This document shows, in pieces, positions 9,768-22,564 of a DNA stretch of 64,000 nucleotides; position 1 is the stretch's first letter; every line of letters starts with the position of its first letter. The stretch is from Styela clava (Eukaryota > Chordata > Ascidiacea > Stolidobranchia > Styelidae). Under the pieces are notes generated by a model. That model was given only the letters and a program-made list of their open reading frames with translations, was not told the DNA's origin and did no database searches. The position numbers were made by a program, and so were the translations under genes. The DNA lies in the NCBI RefSeq assembly GCF_964204865.1, contig NC_135254.1, positions 2,485,001-2,549,000 of the forward strand, read 5' to 3'.

Positions 9768-10532
9768 ATATTAAACTATAAACAAAGAGCCGCAGCTACG
9801 ATACGTACCTTAAACAGGGAATAATGATATTTCCGAATCTTGGCGCTCATTCTATTGCTCAATCAATGGCAACACAATCTGAATGTGAAACTGCAAACAA
9901 GGAATCAATCTAGAGACGGTTGGATAAAGGGCTAACTTGGATAATGGCAAGGCATGTCATGGACTAATATCAATAAATAAATTAATAAATAGATTGTAAG
10001 ATTGGTCATGAGAAATTTAACACACTCAAACGAGGATCAATACGGCAACATTTAATGAAAGCAACGTGGCCGCTCATTGACCTAACTCGTAAGCCAACAG
10101 GATATTGGTAGTGAGCAAATATATAAAAGGAATAGCGCGAACGCAGTCCCCACTAGCATAAATTACACGACCGAGTTATCCACATTTGGGATAACCGCTA
10201 GGGTCAATTCAGTCTGGGTGCAATGACTAAACCTCGCCTAGGCAGAACCGCCTTCGTGATCGCGGTTGACTGCCCCGTCAGGCAAGTATGGTTTGTGACG
10301 ATTGATTGCGCATCATGAATGAATGTTCTATGCTAAATGTTGAGATAGAAGTTCTCAACAATAAAAACGATATTTGCAAAAGTTGCAATTTTAATTGATT
10401 CGTTTGTCAGTAAGTAGAATACGATTTCTTGAGTTCAGATATTTTATGTGATACATCGCGAGTTCTTTGCCATCTAATGGCAGAATGAAGCCGAACAACT
10501 TTCAAATAAATAGCAAAGAGCCAGGGTTTGAA
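9768..10532 (+). repeat. m14, A-gamma, 765 bp
   Basis: The 5' third is long-form A, switching near 10020 to 'cactcaaacg' and a gamma 3' half. The donor match is CAGGCAAGT. Confidence 0.95.
10339..10359 (+). other. Gamma-class version of the dyad (m14)
   Basis: GTTGAGA and TCTCAAC, 7-bp arms around a 7-base spacer. The sequence differs from alpha at several bases, yet a dyad persists at the same place. Confidence 0.7.
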
Positions 10533-11247
10533 ATATTAAACTATAAACAAAGAGCCACAGCCCCAATACGTACCTTGGACAGCAAATAATGATCCTTCCA
10601 AATTTTGGCGCTGCTTCTATTGCACAATCAATGGCAACACAATCTGAATGTGGAACTACAAATATGGAATCAATCTAGAAACGGTTGGATAAAGGGACAG
10701 CTTGGATAATGGCAAGGCATGAATATAACATACTCTAACAATAATCCCGACGGCCACAACTAATGAAGCCATACGAAAATAGCGTGGCCGCTCATTGACC
10801 TAACTCGTATGCCAACAGGATATTAACAAGGAGCAAATACACAAAAGGGAGAGCGCGAACGCAGTACCCACTAGCAGAAATTACACGACCGAGTTATTCA
10901 CATTTGGGATAATTGCTAGGGTCAATTTAGTCTGGGTGCAATGACTAAACCTCGCCTAGGCAGAACCGCCTTTGTGATCGCGGTTGACTGCCTCGTCAGG
11001 TAAGTATGATTTGTGACGATTGGTTACGCATCATGAATGAATGTTCTATGCTAAGTGTTGAGAAGAACTTCTCAACATTAAAAACGATATGTGCAAAAGT
11101 TGCAATTTTGATTGATTCGTCTGTGGGTAACGTGGAATACGATTCATTGCGTTCACTCTTTTATGTGATACATCGCGAGTTCTTTGCCATCCGATGGCAG
11201 AGTGACGTTGAACAACTTTACAAAAAATAGCAGGACCAGGGGGTGGA
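10533..11247 (+). repeat. m15, C-alpha, 715 bp
   Basis: C 5' half without the TATA-like box, joined to alpha with the E-to-D variant. Confidence 0.95.
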
Positions 11248-12099
11248 ATATTAAACTATAAACAAAGAGCCGCAGCTACGATACGTACCTTAAACAGGGA
11301 ATAATGATATTTCCGAATCTTGGCGCTCATTCTATTGCTCAATCAATGGCAACACAATCTGAATGTGAAACTGCAAACAAGGAATCAATCTAGAGACGGT
11401 TGGATAAAGGGCTAACTTGGATAATGGCAAGGCATGTCATGGACTAATATCAATAAATAAATTAATAAATAGATTGTAAGATTGGTCATGAGAAATTTAA
11501 CACACTCAAACGAGGATCAATACGGCAACATTTAATGAAAGCAACGTGGCCGCTCATTGACCTAACTCGTAAGCCAACAGGATATTGGTAGTGAGCAAAT
11601 ATATAAAAGGAATAGCGCGAACGCAGTCCCCACTAGCATCTCATTGACCTAACTCGTAAGCCAACAGGATATTGGTAGTGAGCAAATATATAAAAGGAAT
11701 AGCGCGAACGCAGTCCCCACTAGCATAAATTACACGACCGAGTTATCCACATTTGGGATAACCGCTAGGGTCAATTCAGTCTGGGTGCAATGACTAAACC
11801 TCGCCTAGGCAGAACCGCCTTCGTGATCGCGGTTGACTGCCCCGTCAGGCAAGTATGGTTTGTGACGATTGATTGCGCATCATGAATGAATGTTCTATGC
11901 TAAATGTTGAGATAGAAGTTCTCAACAATAAAAACGATATTTGCAAAAGTTGCAATTTTAATTGATTCGTTTGTCAGTAAGTAGAATACGATTTCTTGAG
12001 TTCAGATATTTTATGTGATACATCGCGAGTTCTTTGCCATCTAATGGCAGAATGAAGCCGAACAACTTTCAAATAAATAGCAAAGAGCCAGGGTTTGAA
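11248..12099 (+). repeat. m16, A-gamma, 852 bp
   Basis: Copy of m14 enlarged by the 87-bp duplication; the longest unit in the window. Confidence 0.95.
11553..11726 (+). repeat. 87-bp tandem duplication inside m16
   Basis: The 87 bases at 11553-11639 ('ctcattgacc...cactagcat') are repeated at once at 11640-11726. The duplicated stretch contains the TATA-like box, so this unit carries two. No other unit in the window has this duplication. Confidence 0.95.
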
Positions 12100-12814
12100 A
12101 TATTAAACTATAAACAAAGAGCCACAGCCCCAATACGTACCTTGGACAGCAAATAATGATCCTTCCAAATTTTGGCGCTGCTTCTATTGCACAATCAATG
12201 GCAACACAATCTGAATGTGGAACTACAAATATGGAATCAATCTAGAAACGGTTGGATAAAGGGACAGCTTGGATAATGGCAAGGCATGAATATAACATAC
12301 TCTAACAATAATCCCGACGGCCACAACTAATGAAGCCATACGAAAATAGCGTGGCCGCTCATTGACCTAACTCGTATGCCAACAGGATATTAACAAGGAG
12401 CAAATACACAAAAGGGAGAGCGCGAACGCAGTACCCACTAGCAGAAATTACACGACCGAGTTATTCACATTTGGGATAATTGCTAGGGTCAATTTAGTCT
12501 GGGTGCAATGACTAAACCTCGCCTAGGCAGAACCGCCTTTGTGATCGCGGTTGACTGCCTCGTCAGGTAAGTATGATTTGTGACGATTGGTTACGCATCA
12601 TGAATGAATGTTCTATGCTAAGTGTTGAGAAGAACTTCTCAACATTAAAAACGATATGTGCAAAAGTTGCAATTTTGATTGATTCGTCTGTGGGTAACGT
12701 GGAATACGATTCATTGCGTTCACTCTTTTATGTGATACATCGCGAGTTCTTTGCCATCCGATGGCAGAGTGACGTTGAACAACTTTACAAAAAATAGCAG
12801 GACCAGGGGGTGGA
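12100..12814 (+). repeat. m17, C-alpha, 715 bp
   Basis: Copy of m15. Confidence 0.95.
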
Positions 12815-13576
12815 ATATTAAACTATAAACAAAGAGCCGCAGCTACGATACGTACCTTAAACAGGGAATAATGATATTTCCGAATCTTGGCGCTCATTCT
12901 ATTGCTCAATCAATGGCAACACAATCTGAATGTGAAACTGCAAACAAGGAATCAATCTAGAGACGGTTGGATAAAGGGCTAACTTGGATAATGGCAAGGC
13001 ATGTCATGGACTAATATCAATAAATAAATTAATAAATGGATTGTAAGATTGGTCATGAGAAATTTAACACACCCAAACGAGGATCAATACGACCACAACT
13101 AATGAAAGCAACGTGGCCGCTCATTGACTTAACCCGTAAGCCAACAGGATATTGGTAGTGAGCAAATATATAAAAGGGATAGCGCGAACGCAGTCCCCAC
13201 TAGCAGAAATTACACGACCGAGTTATCCACATTTGGGATAATCGCTAGGGTCAATTTAGTCTGGGTGCAATGACTAAACCTCGCCTAGGCAGAACCGCCT
13301 TTGTGATCGCGGTTGACTGCCTCGTCAGGTAAGTATGATTTGTGACGATTGGTTACGCATCATGAATGAATGTTCTATGCTAAGTGTTGAGAAGAACTTC
13401 TCAACATTAAAAACGATATGTGCAAAAGTTGCAATTGTAATTGATTCGTCTGTGGGTAACGTGGAATACGATTCATTGCGTTCACTCTTTTATGTGATAC
13501 ATCGCGAGTTCTTTGCCATCCGATGGCAGAGTGACGTTGAACAACTTTACAAAAAATAGCAGGACCAGGGGGTGGA
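12815..13576 (+). repeat. m18, A-alpha, 762 bp
   Basis: Long form with E-to-D and 'attgtaattg' (L to V). It has 'cgaccacaac', shared with m19, m25 and m32. Confidence 0.95.
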
Positions 13577-14339
13577 ATATTAAACTATAAACAAAGAGCC
13601 GCAGCTACGATACGTACCTTAAACAGGGAATAATGATATTTCCGAATCTTGGCGCTCATTCTATTGCTCAATCAATGGCAACACAATCTGAATGTGAAAC
13701 TGCAAACAAGGAATCAATCTAGAGACGGTTGGATAAAGGGCTAACTTGGATAATGGCAAGGCATGTCATGGACTAATATCAATAAATAAATTAATAAATG
13801 GATTGTAAGATTGGTCATGAGAAATTTAACACACCCAAACGAGGATCAATACGACCACAACTAATGAAAGCAACGTGGCCGCTCATTGACTTAACCCGTA
13901 AGCCAACAGGATATTGGTAGTGAGCAAATATATAAAAGGGATAGCGCGAACGCAGTCCCCACTAGCAGAAATTACACGACCGAGTTATCCACATTTGGGA
14001 TAATCGCTAGGGTCAATTTAGTCTGGGTGCAATGACTAAACCTCGCCTAGGCAGAACCGCCTTTGTGATCGCGGTTGACTGCCTCGTCAGGTAAGTATGA
14101 TTTGTGACGATTGGTTACGCATCATGAATGAATGTTCTATGCTAAGTGTTGAGAAGAACTTCTCAACATTAAAAACGATATGTGCAAAAGTTGCAATTTT
14201 AATTGATTCGTCTGTGGGTAACGTGGAATACGATTCATTGCGTTCACTCTTTTATGTGATACATCGCGAGTTCTTTGCCATCCGATGGCAGAGTGAAGTT
14301 GAACAACTTTACAAAAAATAGCAAGGACCAGGGGGTGGT
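13577..14339 (+). repeat. m19, A-alpha, 763 bp
   Basis: Second long form in a row, a break in the long/short alternation. Confidence 0.95.
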
Positions 14340-15089
14340 ATATTAAACTATAAACAATGAGCCGCAGCTACGATACGTACCTTAAACATGGAATAATGAT
14401 ATTTCCGAATCTTGGCGCTCATTCTATTGCTCAATCAATGGCAACACAATCTGAATGTGAAACTGCAAACAAGGAATCAATCTAGAGACGGTTGGATAAG
14501 GGGATAACTTGGATAATGGCAAGGCATGTCATGGACTAATATCAATAAATGGATTGTAAGATCGGTCATGAGAAAGATAGCACACCCAAACGAGGATCAA
14601 TACGGCCACAACTAATGAAAGCAACGTGGCCGCTCATTGACTTAACCCGTAAGCCAACAGGATATTGGTAGTGAGCAAATATATAAAAGGGATAGCGCGA
14701 ACGCAGTCCCCACTAGCAGAAATTACACGACCGAGTTATCCACATTTGGGATAATCGCTAGGGTCAATTTAGTCTGGGTGCAATGACTAAACCTCGCCTA
14801 GGCAGAACCGCCTTTGTGCTCGCGGTTGACTGCCTCGTCAGGTAAGTATGATTTGTGACGATTGGTTACGCATCATGAATGAATGTTCTATGCTAAGTGT
14901 TGAGAAGAACTTCTCAACATTAAAAACGATATGTGCAAAAGTTGCAATTTTAATTGATTCGTCTGTGGGTAACGTGGAATACGATTCATTGCGTTCACTC
15001 TTTTATGTGATACATCGCGAGTTCTTTGCCATCCGATGGCAGAGTGAAGTTGAACAACTTTACAAAAAATAGCAGGACCAGGGGGTGGA
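14340..15089 (+). repeat. m20, A-alpha mosaic, 750 bp
   Basis: The 5' part is as m13 ('agatcggtc'), then come long-form 'acccgtaagcc' and the m04 mark 'ttgtgctcgc'. Confidence 0.95.
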
Positions 15090-15852
15090 ATATTAAACTA
15101 TAAACAAAGAGTCGCAGCTACGATACGTACCTTAAACAGGGAATAATGATATTTCCGAATCTTGGCGCTCATTCTATTGCTCAATCAATGGCAACACAAT
15201 CTGAATGTGAAACTGCAAACAAGGAATCAATCTAGAGACGGTTGGATAAAGGGCTAACTTGGATAATGGCAAGGCATGTCATGGACTAATATCAATAAAT
15301 AAATTAATAAATAGATTGTAATATTGGTCATGAGAAATTTAACACACCCAAACGAGGATCAATACGGCCACAACTAATGAAAGCAACGTGGCCGCTCATT
15401 GACTTAACCCGTAAGCCAACAGGATATTGGTAGTGAGCAAATATATAAAAGGGATAGCGCGAACGCAGTCCCCACTAGCAGAAATTACACGACCGAGTTA
15501 TCCACATTTGGGATAATCGCTAGGGTCAATTTAGTCTGGGTGCAATGACTAAACCTCGCCTAGGCAGAACCGCCTTTGTGAACGCGGTTGACTGCCTCGT
15601 CAGGTAAGTATGATTTGTGACGATTGGTTACGCATCATGAATGAATGTTCTATGCTAAGTGTTGAGAAGAACTTCTCAACATTAAAAACGATATGTGCAA
15701 AAGTTGCAATTTTAATTGATTCGTCTGTGGGTAACGTGGAATACGATTCATTGCGTTCACTCTTTTATGTGATACATCGCGAGTTCTTTGCCATCCGATG
15801 GCAGAGTGAAGTTGAACAACTTTACAAAAAATAGCAAGGACCAGGGGGTGGA
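15090..15852 (+). repeat. m21, A-alpha, 763 bp
   Basis: Copy of m05 with one extra change ('gtaatattgg'). Confidence 0.95.
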
Positions 15853-16599
15853 ATATTAAACTATAAACAAAGAGCCGCAGCTACGATACGTACCTTAAAC
15901 AGGGAATAATGATATTTCCGAATCTTGGCTCTCATTCTATTGCTCAATCAATGGCAACACAATCTGAATATGAAACTGCAAACAAGGAATCAATCTAGAG
16001 ACGGTTGGATAAAGGGATAATTTGGATAATGGCAAGGCATGTCATGGAATAATATCAAAAAATGGATTGTAAGATTGGTCATGAGAAATATAACATACCC
16101 AAACGAGGATCAATACGGCAACATTTAATGAAAGCAACGTGGCCGCTCATTGACCTAACTCGTAAGCCAACAGGATATTGGTAGTGAGCAAATATATAAA
16201 AGGAATAGCGCGAACACAGTACCCACTAGCAGAAATTACACGACCGAGTTATTCACATTTGGGATAATTGCTAGGGTCAATTTAGTCTGGGTGCAATGAC
16301 TAAACCTCGCCTAGGCAAAACCGGCTTCGTGATCGCGGTTGACTGCCTCGTCAGGTAAGTATGATTTGTGACGATTGTTTGCGCATCATGAATGAATGTT
16401 CTATGCTAAGGAAGAAGTTCTCAACAATAAAAACGATATGTGCAAAAGTTGCAATTTTAATTGATTCGTCTGTCAGTAACGTAGAATATGATTCATTGCG
16501 TTCAAATCTTTTATGTTGATACATCGCGAGTTCTTTGCCATCCGATGGCAGAATGAAGCTGAACAACTTTACAAGAAATAGCAAGATCCAGGGGTTGAA
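15853..16599 (+). repeat. m22, A-beta, 747 bp
   Basis: Copy of m06, including the chance minus-strand frame at 16351-16584. Confidence 0.95.
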
Positions 16600-17346
16600 A
16601 TATTAAACTATAAACAAAGAGCCGCAGCTCCGATACGTACCTTAAACGGAGAATAATGATATTTCCGAATCTTGGCGCTCATTCTATTGCTCAATCAATG
16701 GCAACACAATCTGAATGTGAAACTGCAAATAAGGAATCAATCTAGAGACGGTTGGATAAAGGGATAATTTGGATAATGGCAAGGCATGTCATGGAATAAT
16801 ATCAAAAAATGGATTGTAAGATTGGTCATGAGAAATATAACATACCCAAACGAGGATCAATACGGCAACATTTAATGAAAGCAACGTGGCCGCTCATTGA
16901 CCTAACTCGTAAGCCAACAGGATATTGGTAGTGAGCAAATATATAAAAGGAATAGCGCGAACGCAGTCCCCACTAGCATAAATTACACGACCGAGTTATC
17001 CACATTTGGGATAATCGCTAGGGTCAATTCAGTCTGGGTGCAATGACTAAACCTCGCCTAGGCAGAACCGCCTTCGTGATCGCGGTTGACTGCCCCGTCA
17101 GGTAAGTATGGTTTGTGACGATTGATTGCGCATCATGAATGAATGTTCTATGCTAAATGTTGAGATAGAAGTTCTCAACAATAAAAACGGTATTTGCAAA
17201 AGTTGCAATTTTAATTGATTCGTTTGTCAGTAAGTAGAATACGATTTCTTGAGTTCAGATATTTTATGTGATACATCGCGAGTTCTTTGCCATCTAATGG
17301 CAGAATGAAGCCGAACAACTTTCAAATAAATAGCAAAGAGCCAGGG
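16600..17346 (+). repeat. m23, B-gamma, 747 bp
   Basis: The 5' third is as m07, then HOR-B-like sequence. It ends 'ccaggg', losing ~14 bp of the usual unit boundary. Confidence 0.95.
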
Positions 17347-18056
17347 CAACTATAAACAAAGAGCCACAGCCCCAATACGTACCTTGGACAGCAAATAATG
17401 ATCCTTCCAAATTTTGGCGCTGCTTCTATTGCACAATCAATGGCAACACAATCTGAATGTGGAACTACAAATATGGAATCAATCTAGAAACGGTTGGATA
17501 AAGGGACAGCTTGGATAATGGCAAGGCATGAATATAACATACTCTAACAATAATCCCGACGGCCACAACTAATGGAGCCATACGAAAATAGCGTGGCCGC
17601 TCATTGACCTAACTCGTATGCCAACAGGATATTAACAAGGAGCAAATACACAAAAGGGAGAGCGCGAACGCAGTACCCACTAGCAGAAATTACACGACCG
17701 AGTGATTCACATTTGGGATAATTGCTAGGGTCAATTTAGTCTGGGTGCAATGACTAAACCTCGCCTAGGCAGAACCGCCTTTGTGATCGCGGTTGACTGC
17801 CTCGTCAGGTAAGTATGATTTGTGACGATTGGTTACGCATCATGAATGAATGTTCTATGCTAAGTGTTGAGAAGAACTTCTCAACATTAAAAACGATATG
17901 TGCAAAAGTTGCAATTTTAATTGATTCGTCTGTGGGTAACGTGGAATACGATTCATTGCGTTCACTCTTTTATGTGATACATCGCGAGTTCTTTGCCATC
18001 CGATGGCAGAGTGACGTTGAACAACTTTACAAAAAATAGCAGGACCAGGGGGTGGA
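17347..18056 (+). repeat. m24, C-alpha, 710 bp
   Basis: It starts 'caactataaac' because the boundary deletion removed the ATATTAA. It carries 'gtgattcac' and E to D. Confidence 0.95.
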
Positions 18057-18819
18057 ATATTAAACTATAAACAAAGAGCCGCAGCTACGATACGTACCTT
18101 AAACAGGGAATAATGATATTTCCGAATCTTGGCGCTCATTCTATTGCTCAATCAATGGCAACACAATCTGAATGTGAAACTGCAAACAAGGAATCAATCT
18201 AGAGACGGTTGGATAAAGGGCTAACTTGGATAATGGCAAGGCATGTCATGGACTAATATCAATAAATAAATTAATAAATGGATTGTAAGATTGGTCATGA
18301 GAAATTTAACACACCCAAACGAGGATCAATACGACCACAACTAATGAAAGCAACGTGGCCGCTCATTGACTTAACCCGTAAGCCAACAGGATATTGGTAG
18401 TGAGCAAATATATAAAAGGGATAGCGCGAACGCAGTCCCCACTAGCAGAAATTACACGACCGAGTTATCCACATTTTGGATAATCGCTAGGGTCAATTTA
18501 GTCTGGGTGCAATGACTAAACCTCGCCTAGGCAGAACCGCCTTTGTGATCGCGGTTGACTGCCTCGTCAGGTAAGTATGATTTGTGACGATTGGTTACGC
18601 ATCATGAATGAATGTTCTATGCTAAGTGTTGAGAAGAACTTCTCAACATTAAAAACGATATGTGCAAAAGTTGCAATTTTAATTGATTCGTCTGTGGGTA
18701 ACGTGGAATACGATTCATTGCGTTCACTCTTTTATGTGATACATCGCGAGTTCTTTGCCATCCGATGGCAGAGTGAAGTTGAACAACTTTACAAAAAATA
18801 GCAAGGACCAGGGGGTGGT
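18057..18819 (+). repeat. m25, A-alpha, 763 bp
   Basis: Long form. 'acattttggataa' weakens the TTATCC/GGATAA dyad context. Confidence 0.95.
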
Positions 18820-19569
18820 ATATTAAACTATAAACAATGAGCCGCAGCTACGATACGTACCTTAAACATGGAATAATGATATTTCCGAATCTTGGCGCTC
18901 ATTCTATTGCTCAATCAATGGCAACACAATCTGAATGTGAAACTGCAAACAAGGAATCAATCTAGAGACGGTTGGATAAGGGGATAACTTGGATAATGGC
19001 AAGGCATGTCATGGACTAATATCAATAAATGGATTGTAAGATCGGTCATGAGAAAGATAGCACACCCAAACGAGGATCAATACGGCCACAACTAATGAAA
19101 GCAACGTGGCCGCTCATTGACTTAACTCGTAAGCCAACAAGATATTGGTAGTGAGCAAATATATAAAAGGGATAGCGCGAACGCAGTCCCCACTAGCAGA
19201 AATTACACGACCGAGTTATCCACATTTGGGATAATCGCTAGGGTCAATTTAGTCTGGGTGCAATGACTAAACCTCGCCTAGGCAGAACCGCCTTTGTGAT
19301 CGCGGTTGACTGCCTCGTCAGGTAAGTATGATTTGTGACGATTGGTTACGCATCATGAATGAATGTTCTATGCTAAGTGTTGAGAAGAACTTCTCAACAT
19401 TAAAAACGATATGTGCAAAAGTTGCAATTTTAATTGATTCGTCTGTGGGTAACGTGGAATACGATTCATTGCGTTCACTCTTTTATGTGATACATCGCGA
19501 GTTCTTTGCCATCCGATGGCAGAGTGAAGTTGAACAACTTTACAAAAAATAGCAGGACCAGGGGGTGGA
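18820..19569 (+). repeat. m26, A-alpha, 750 bp
   Basis: Short form with 'agatcggtc' and 'gatagcacac'. Confidence 0.95.
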
Positions 19570-20334
19570 ATATTAAACTATAAACAAAGAGCCGCAGCTA
19601 CGATACGTACCTTAAACAGGGAATAATGATATTTCCGAATCTTGGCGCTCATTCTATTGCTCAATCAATGGCAACACAATCTGAATGTGAAACTGCAAAC
19701 AAGGAATCAATCTAGAGACGGTTGGATAAAGGGCTAACTTGGATAATGGCAAGGCATGTCATGGACTAATATCAATAAATAAATTAATAAATAGATTGTA
19801 AGATTGGTCATGAGAAATTTAACACACTCAAACGAGGATCAATACGGCAACATTTAATGAAAGCAACGTGGCCGCTCATTGACCTAACTCGTAAGCCAAC
19901 AGGATATTGGTAGTGAGCAAATATATAAAAGGAATAGCGCGAACGCAGTCCCCACTAGCATAAATTACACGACCGAGTTATCCACAATTGGGATAACCGC
20001 TAGGGTCAATTCAGTCTGGGTGCAATGACTAAACCTCGCCTAGGCAGAACCGCCTTCGTGATCGCGGTTGACTGCCCCGTCAGGCAAGTATGGTTTGTGA
20101 CGATTGATTGCGCATCATGAATGAATGTTCTATGCTAAATGTTGAGATAGAAGTTCTCAACAATAAAAACGATATTTGCAAAAGTTGCAATTTTAATTGA
20201 TTCGTTTGTCAGTAAGTAGAATACGATTTCTTGAGTTCAGATATTTTATGTGATACATCGCGAGTTCTTTGCCATCTAATGGCAGAATGAAGCCGAACAA
20301 CTTTCAAATAAATAGCAAAGAGCCAGGGTTTGAA
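19570..20334 (+). repeat. m27, A-gamma, 765 bp
   Basis: Copy of m14 with 'ccacaattggg'. Confidence 0.95.
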
Positions 20335-21049
20335 ATATTAAACTATAAACAAAGAGCCACAGCCCCAATACGTACCTTGGACAGCAAATAATGATCCTTC
20401 CAAATTTTGGCGCTGCTTCTATTGCACAATCAATGGCAACACAATCTGAATGTGGAACTACAAATATGGAATCAATCTAGAAACGGTTGGATAAAGGGAC
20501 AGCTTGGATAATGGCAAGGCATGAATATAACATACTCTAACAATAATCCCGACGGCCACAACTAATGAAGCCATACGAAAATAGCGTGGCCGCTCATTGA
20601 CCTAACTCGTATGCCAACAGGATATTAACAAGGAGCAAATACACAAAAGGGAGAGCGCGAACGCAGTACCCACTAGCAGAAATTACACGACCGAGTTATT
20701 CACATTTGGGATAATTGCTAGGGTCAATTTAGTCTGGGTGCAATGACTAAACCTCGCCTAGGCAGAACCGCCTTTGTGATCGCGGTTGACTGCCTCGTCA
20801 GGTAAGTATGATTTGTGACGATTGGTTACGCATCATGAATGAATGTTCTATGCTAAGTGTTGAGAAGAACTTCTCAACATTAAAAACGATATGTGCAAAA
20901 GTTGCAATTTTGATTGATTCGTCTGTGGGTAACGTGGAATACGATTCATTGCGTTCACTCTTTTATGTGATACATCGCGAGTTCTTTGCCATCCGATGGC
21001 AGAGTGACGTTGAACAACTTTACAAAAAATAGCAGGACCAGGGGGTGGA
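20335..21049 (+). repeat. m28, C-alpha, 715 bp
   Basis: Copy of m15. Confidence 0.95.
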
Positions 21050-21799
21050 ATATTAAACTATAAACAAAGAGCCGCAGCTACGATACGTACCTTAAACAGG
21101 GAATAATGATATTTCCGAATCTTGGCGCTCATTCTATTGCTCAATCAATGGCAACACAATCTGAATGTGAAACTGCAAACAAGGAATCAATCTAGAGACG
21201 GTTGGATAAGGGGATAACTTGGATAATGGCAAGGCATGTCATGGACTAATATCAATAAATGGATTGTAAGATCGGTCATGAGAAAGATAGCACACCCAAA
21301 CGAGGATCAATACGGCCACAGCTAATGAAAGCAACGTGGCCGCTCATTGACTTAACTCGTAAGCCAACAAGATATTGGTAGTGAGCAAATATATAAAAGG
21401 GATAGCGCGAACGCAGTCCCCACTAGCAGAAATTACACGACCGAGTTATCCACATTTGGGATAATCGCTAGGGTCAATTTAGTCTGGGTGCAATGACTAA
21501 ACCTCGCCTAGGCAGAACCGCCTTTGTGATCGCGGTTGACTGCCTCGTCAGGTAAGTATGATTTGTGACGATTGGTTACGCATCATGAATGAATGTTCTA
21601 TGCTAAGTGTTGAGAAGAACTTCTCAACATTAAAAACGATATGTGCAAAAGTTGCAATTTTAATTGATTCGTCTGTGGGTAACGTGGAATACGATTCATT
21701 GCGTTCACTCTTTTATGTGATACATCGCGAGTTCTTTGCCATCCGATGGCAGAGTGAAGTTGAACAACTTTACAAAAAATAGCAGGACCAGGGGGTGGA
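21050..21799 (+). repeat. m29, A-alpha chimera, 750 bp
   Basis: Long-form start, then the short form of m26 type from 'ggataagggg' on. It carries 'ccacagctaatg'. Confidence 0.95.
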
Positions 21800-22564
21800 A
21801 TATTAAACTATAAACAAAGAGCCGCAGCTACGATACGTACCTTAAACAGGGAATAATGATATTTCCGAATCTTGGCGCTCATTCTATTGCTCAATCAATG
21901 GCAACACAATCTGAATGTGAAACTGCAAACAAGGAATCAATCTAGAGACGGTTGGATAAAGGGCTAACTTGGATAATGGCAAGGCATGTCATGGACTAAT
22001 ATCAATAAATAAATTAATAAATAGATTGTAAGATTGGTCATGAGAAATTTAACACACTCAAACGAGGATCAATACGGCAACATTTAATGAAAGCAACGTG
22101 GCCGCTCATTGACCTAACTCGTAAGCCAACAGGATATTGGTAGTGAGCAAATATATAAAAGGAATAGCGCGAACGCAGTCCCCACTAGCATAAATTACAC
22201 GACCGAGTTATCCACATTTGGGATAACCGCTAGGGTCAATTCAGTCTGGGTGCAATGACTAAACCTCGCCTAGGCAGAACCGCCTTCGTGATCGCGGTTG
22301 ACTGCCCCGTCAGGCAAGTATGGTTTGTGACGATTGATTGCGCATCATGAATGAATGTTCTATGCTAAATGTTGAGATAGAAGTTCTCAACAATAAAAAC
22401 GATATTTGCAAAAGTTGCAATTTTAATTGATTCGTTTGTCAGTAAGTAGAATACGATTTCTTGAGTTCAGATATTTTATGTGATACATCGCGAGTTCTTT
22501 GCCATCTAATGGCAGAATGAAGCCGAACAACTTTCAAATAAATAGCAAAGAGCCAGGGTTTGAA
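21800..22564 (+). repeat. m30, A-gamma, 765 bp
   Basis: Copy of m27 at +2230 without 'acaattggg'. Confidence 0.95.

Larger units (their letters stand above)
6765..10020 (+). repeat. HOR-A copy 2, truncated after 4.3 units
   Basis: Units m10-m13 and the first ~250 bp of m14 match m01-m05. Near 10020 the sequence switches to the 'cactcaaacg...ggcaacattt' variant that leads into a gamma 3' half. The switch lies inside a unit and keeps register, as expected for unequal crossover or gene conversion. Confidence 0.88.
9768..11247 (+). repeat. A-gamma/C-alpha dimer, copy 1 (1480 bp)
   Basis: m14 (765 bp) plus m15 (715 bp). The same dimer recurs at 11248 (enlarged by 87 bp), 19570 and 21800. The C-alpha member always carries the E-to-D variant ('gtgacgttg') in its chance ORF. 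Confidence 0.9.
11248..12814 (+). repeat. A-gamma/C-alpha dimer, copy 2, 87 bp longer
   Basis: m16 plus m17, 1567 bp. It matches the preceding dimer almost base for base, except for an internal 87-bp tandem duplication in m16. It is therefore a direct tandem duplication of 9768-11247 that changed afterwards, or a copy made from an already enlarged template. Confidence 0.9.
14664..16805 (+). repeat. HOR-A fragment, offset +12086
   Basis: From inside m20 to the first third of m23 the sequence follows 2578-4719. The shared private marks are 'ttgtgctcgc' (m04/m20), 'agagtcgcag' and 'ttgtgaacgc' (m05/m21) and the A-beta unit m06/m22 with 'gaatatgaaac'. The match ends at 16805, where m07 has 'caataaat' and m23 has 'caaaaaat'. 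Confidence 0.88.
19570..21799 (+). repeat. Trimer repeat copy 1 (2230 bp)
   Basis: m27 (A-gamma), m28 (C-alpha) and m29 (A-alpha chimera). Units m30 and m31 repeat m27 and m28 at +2230. This is a tandem duplication of three units. Confidence 0.88.
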
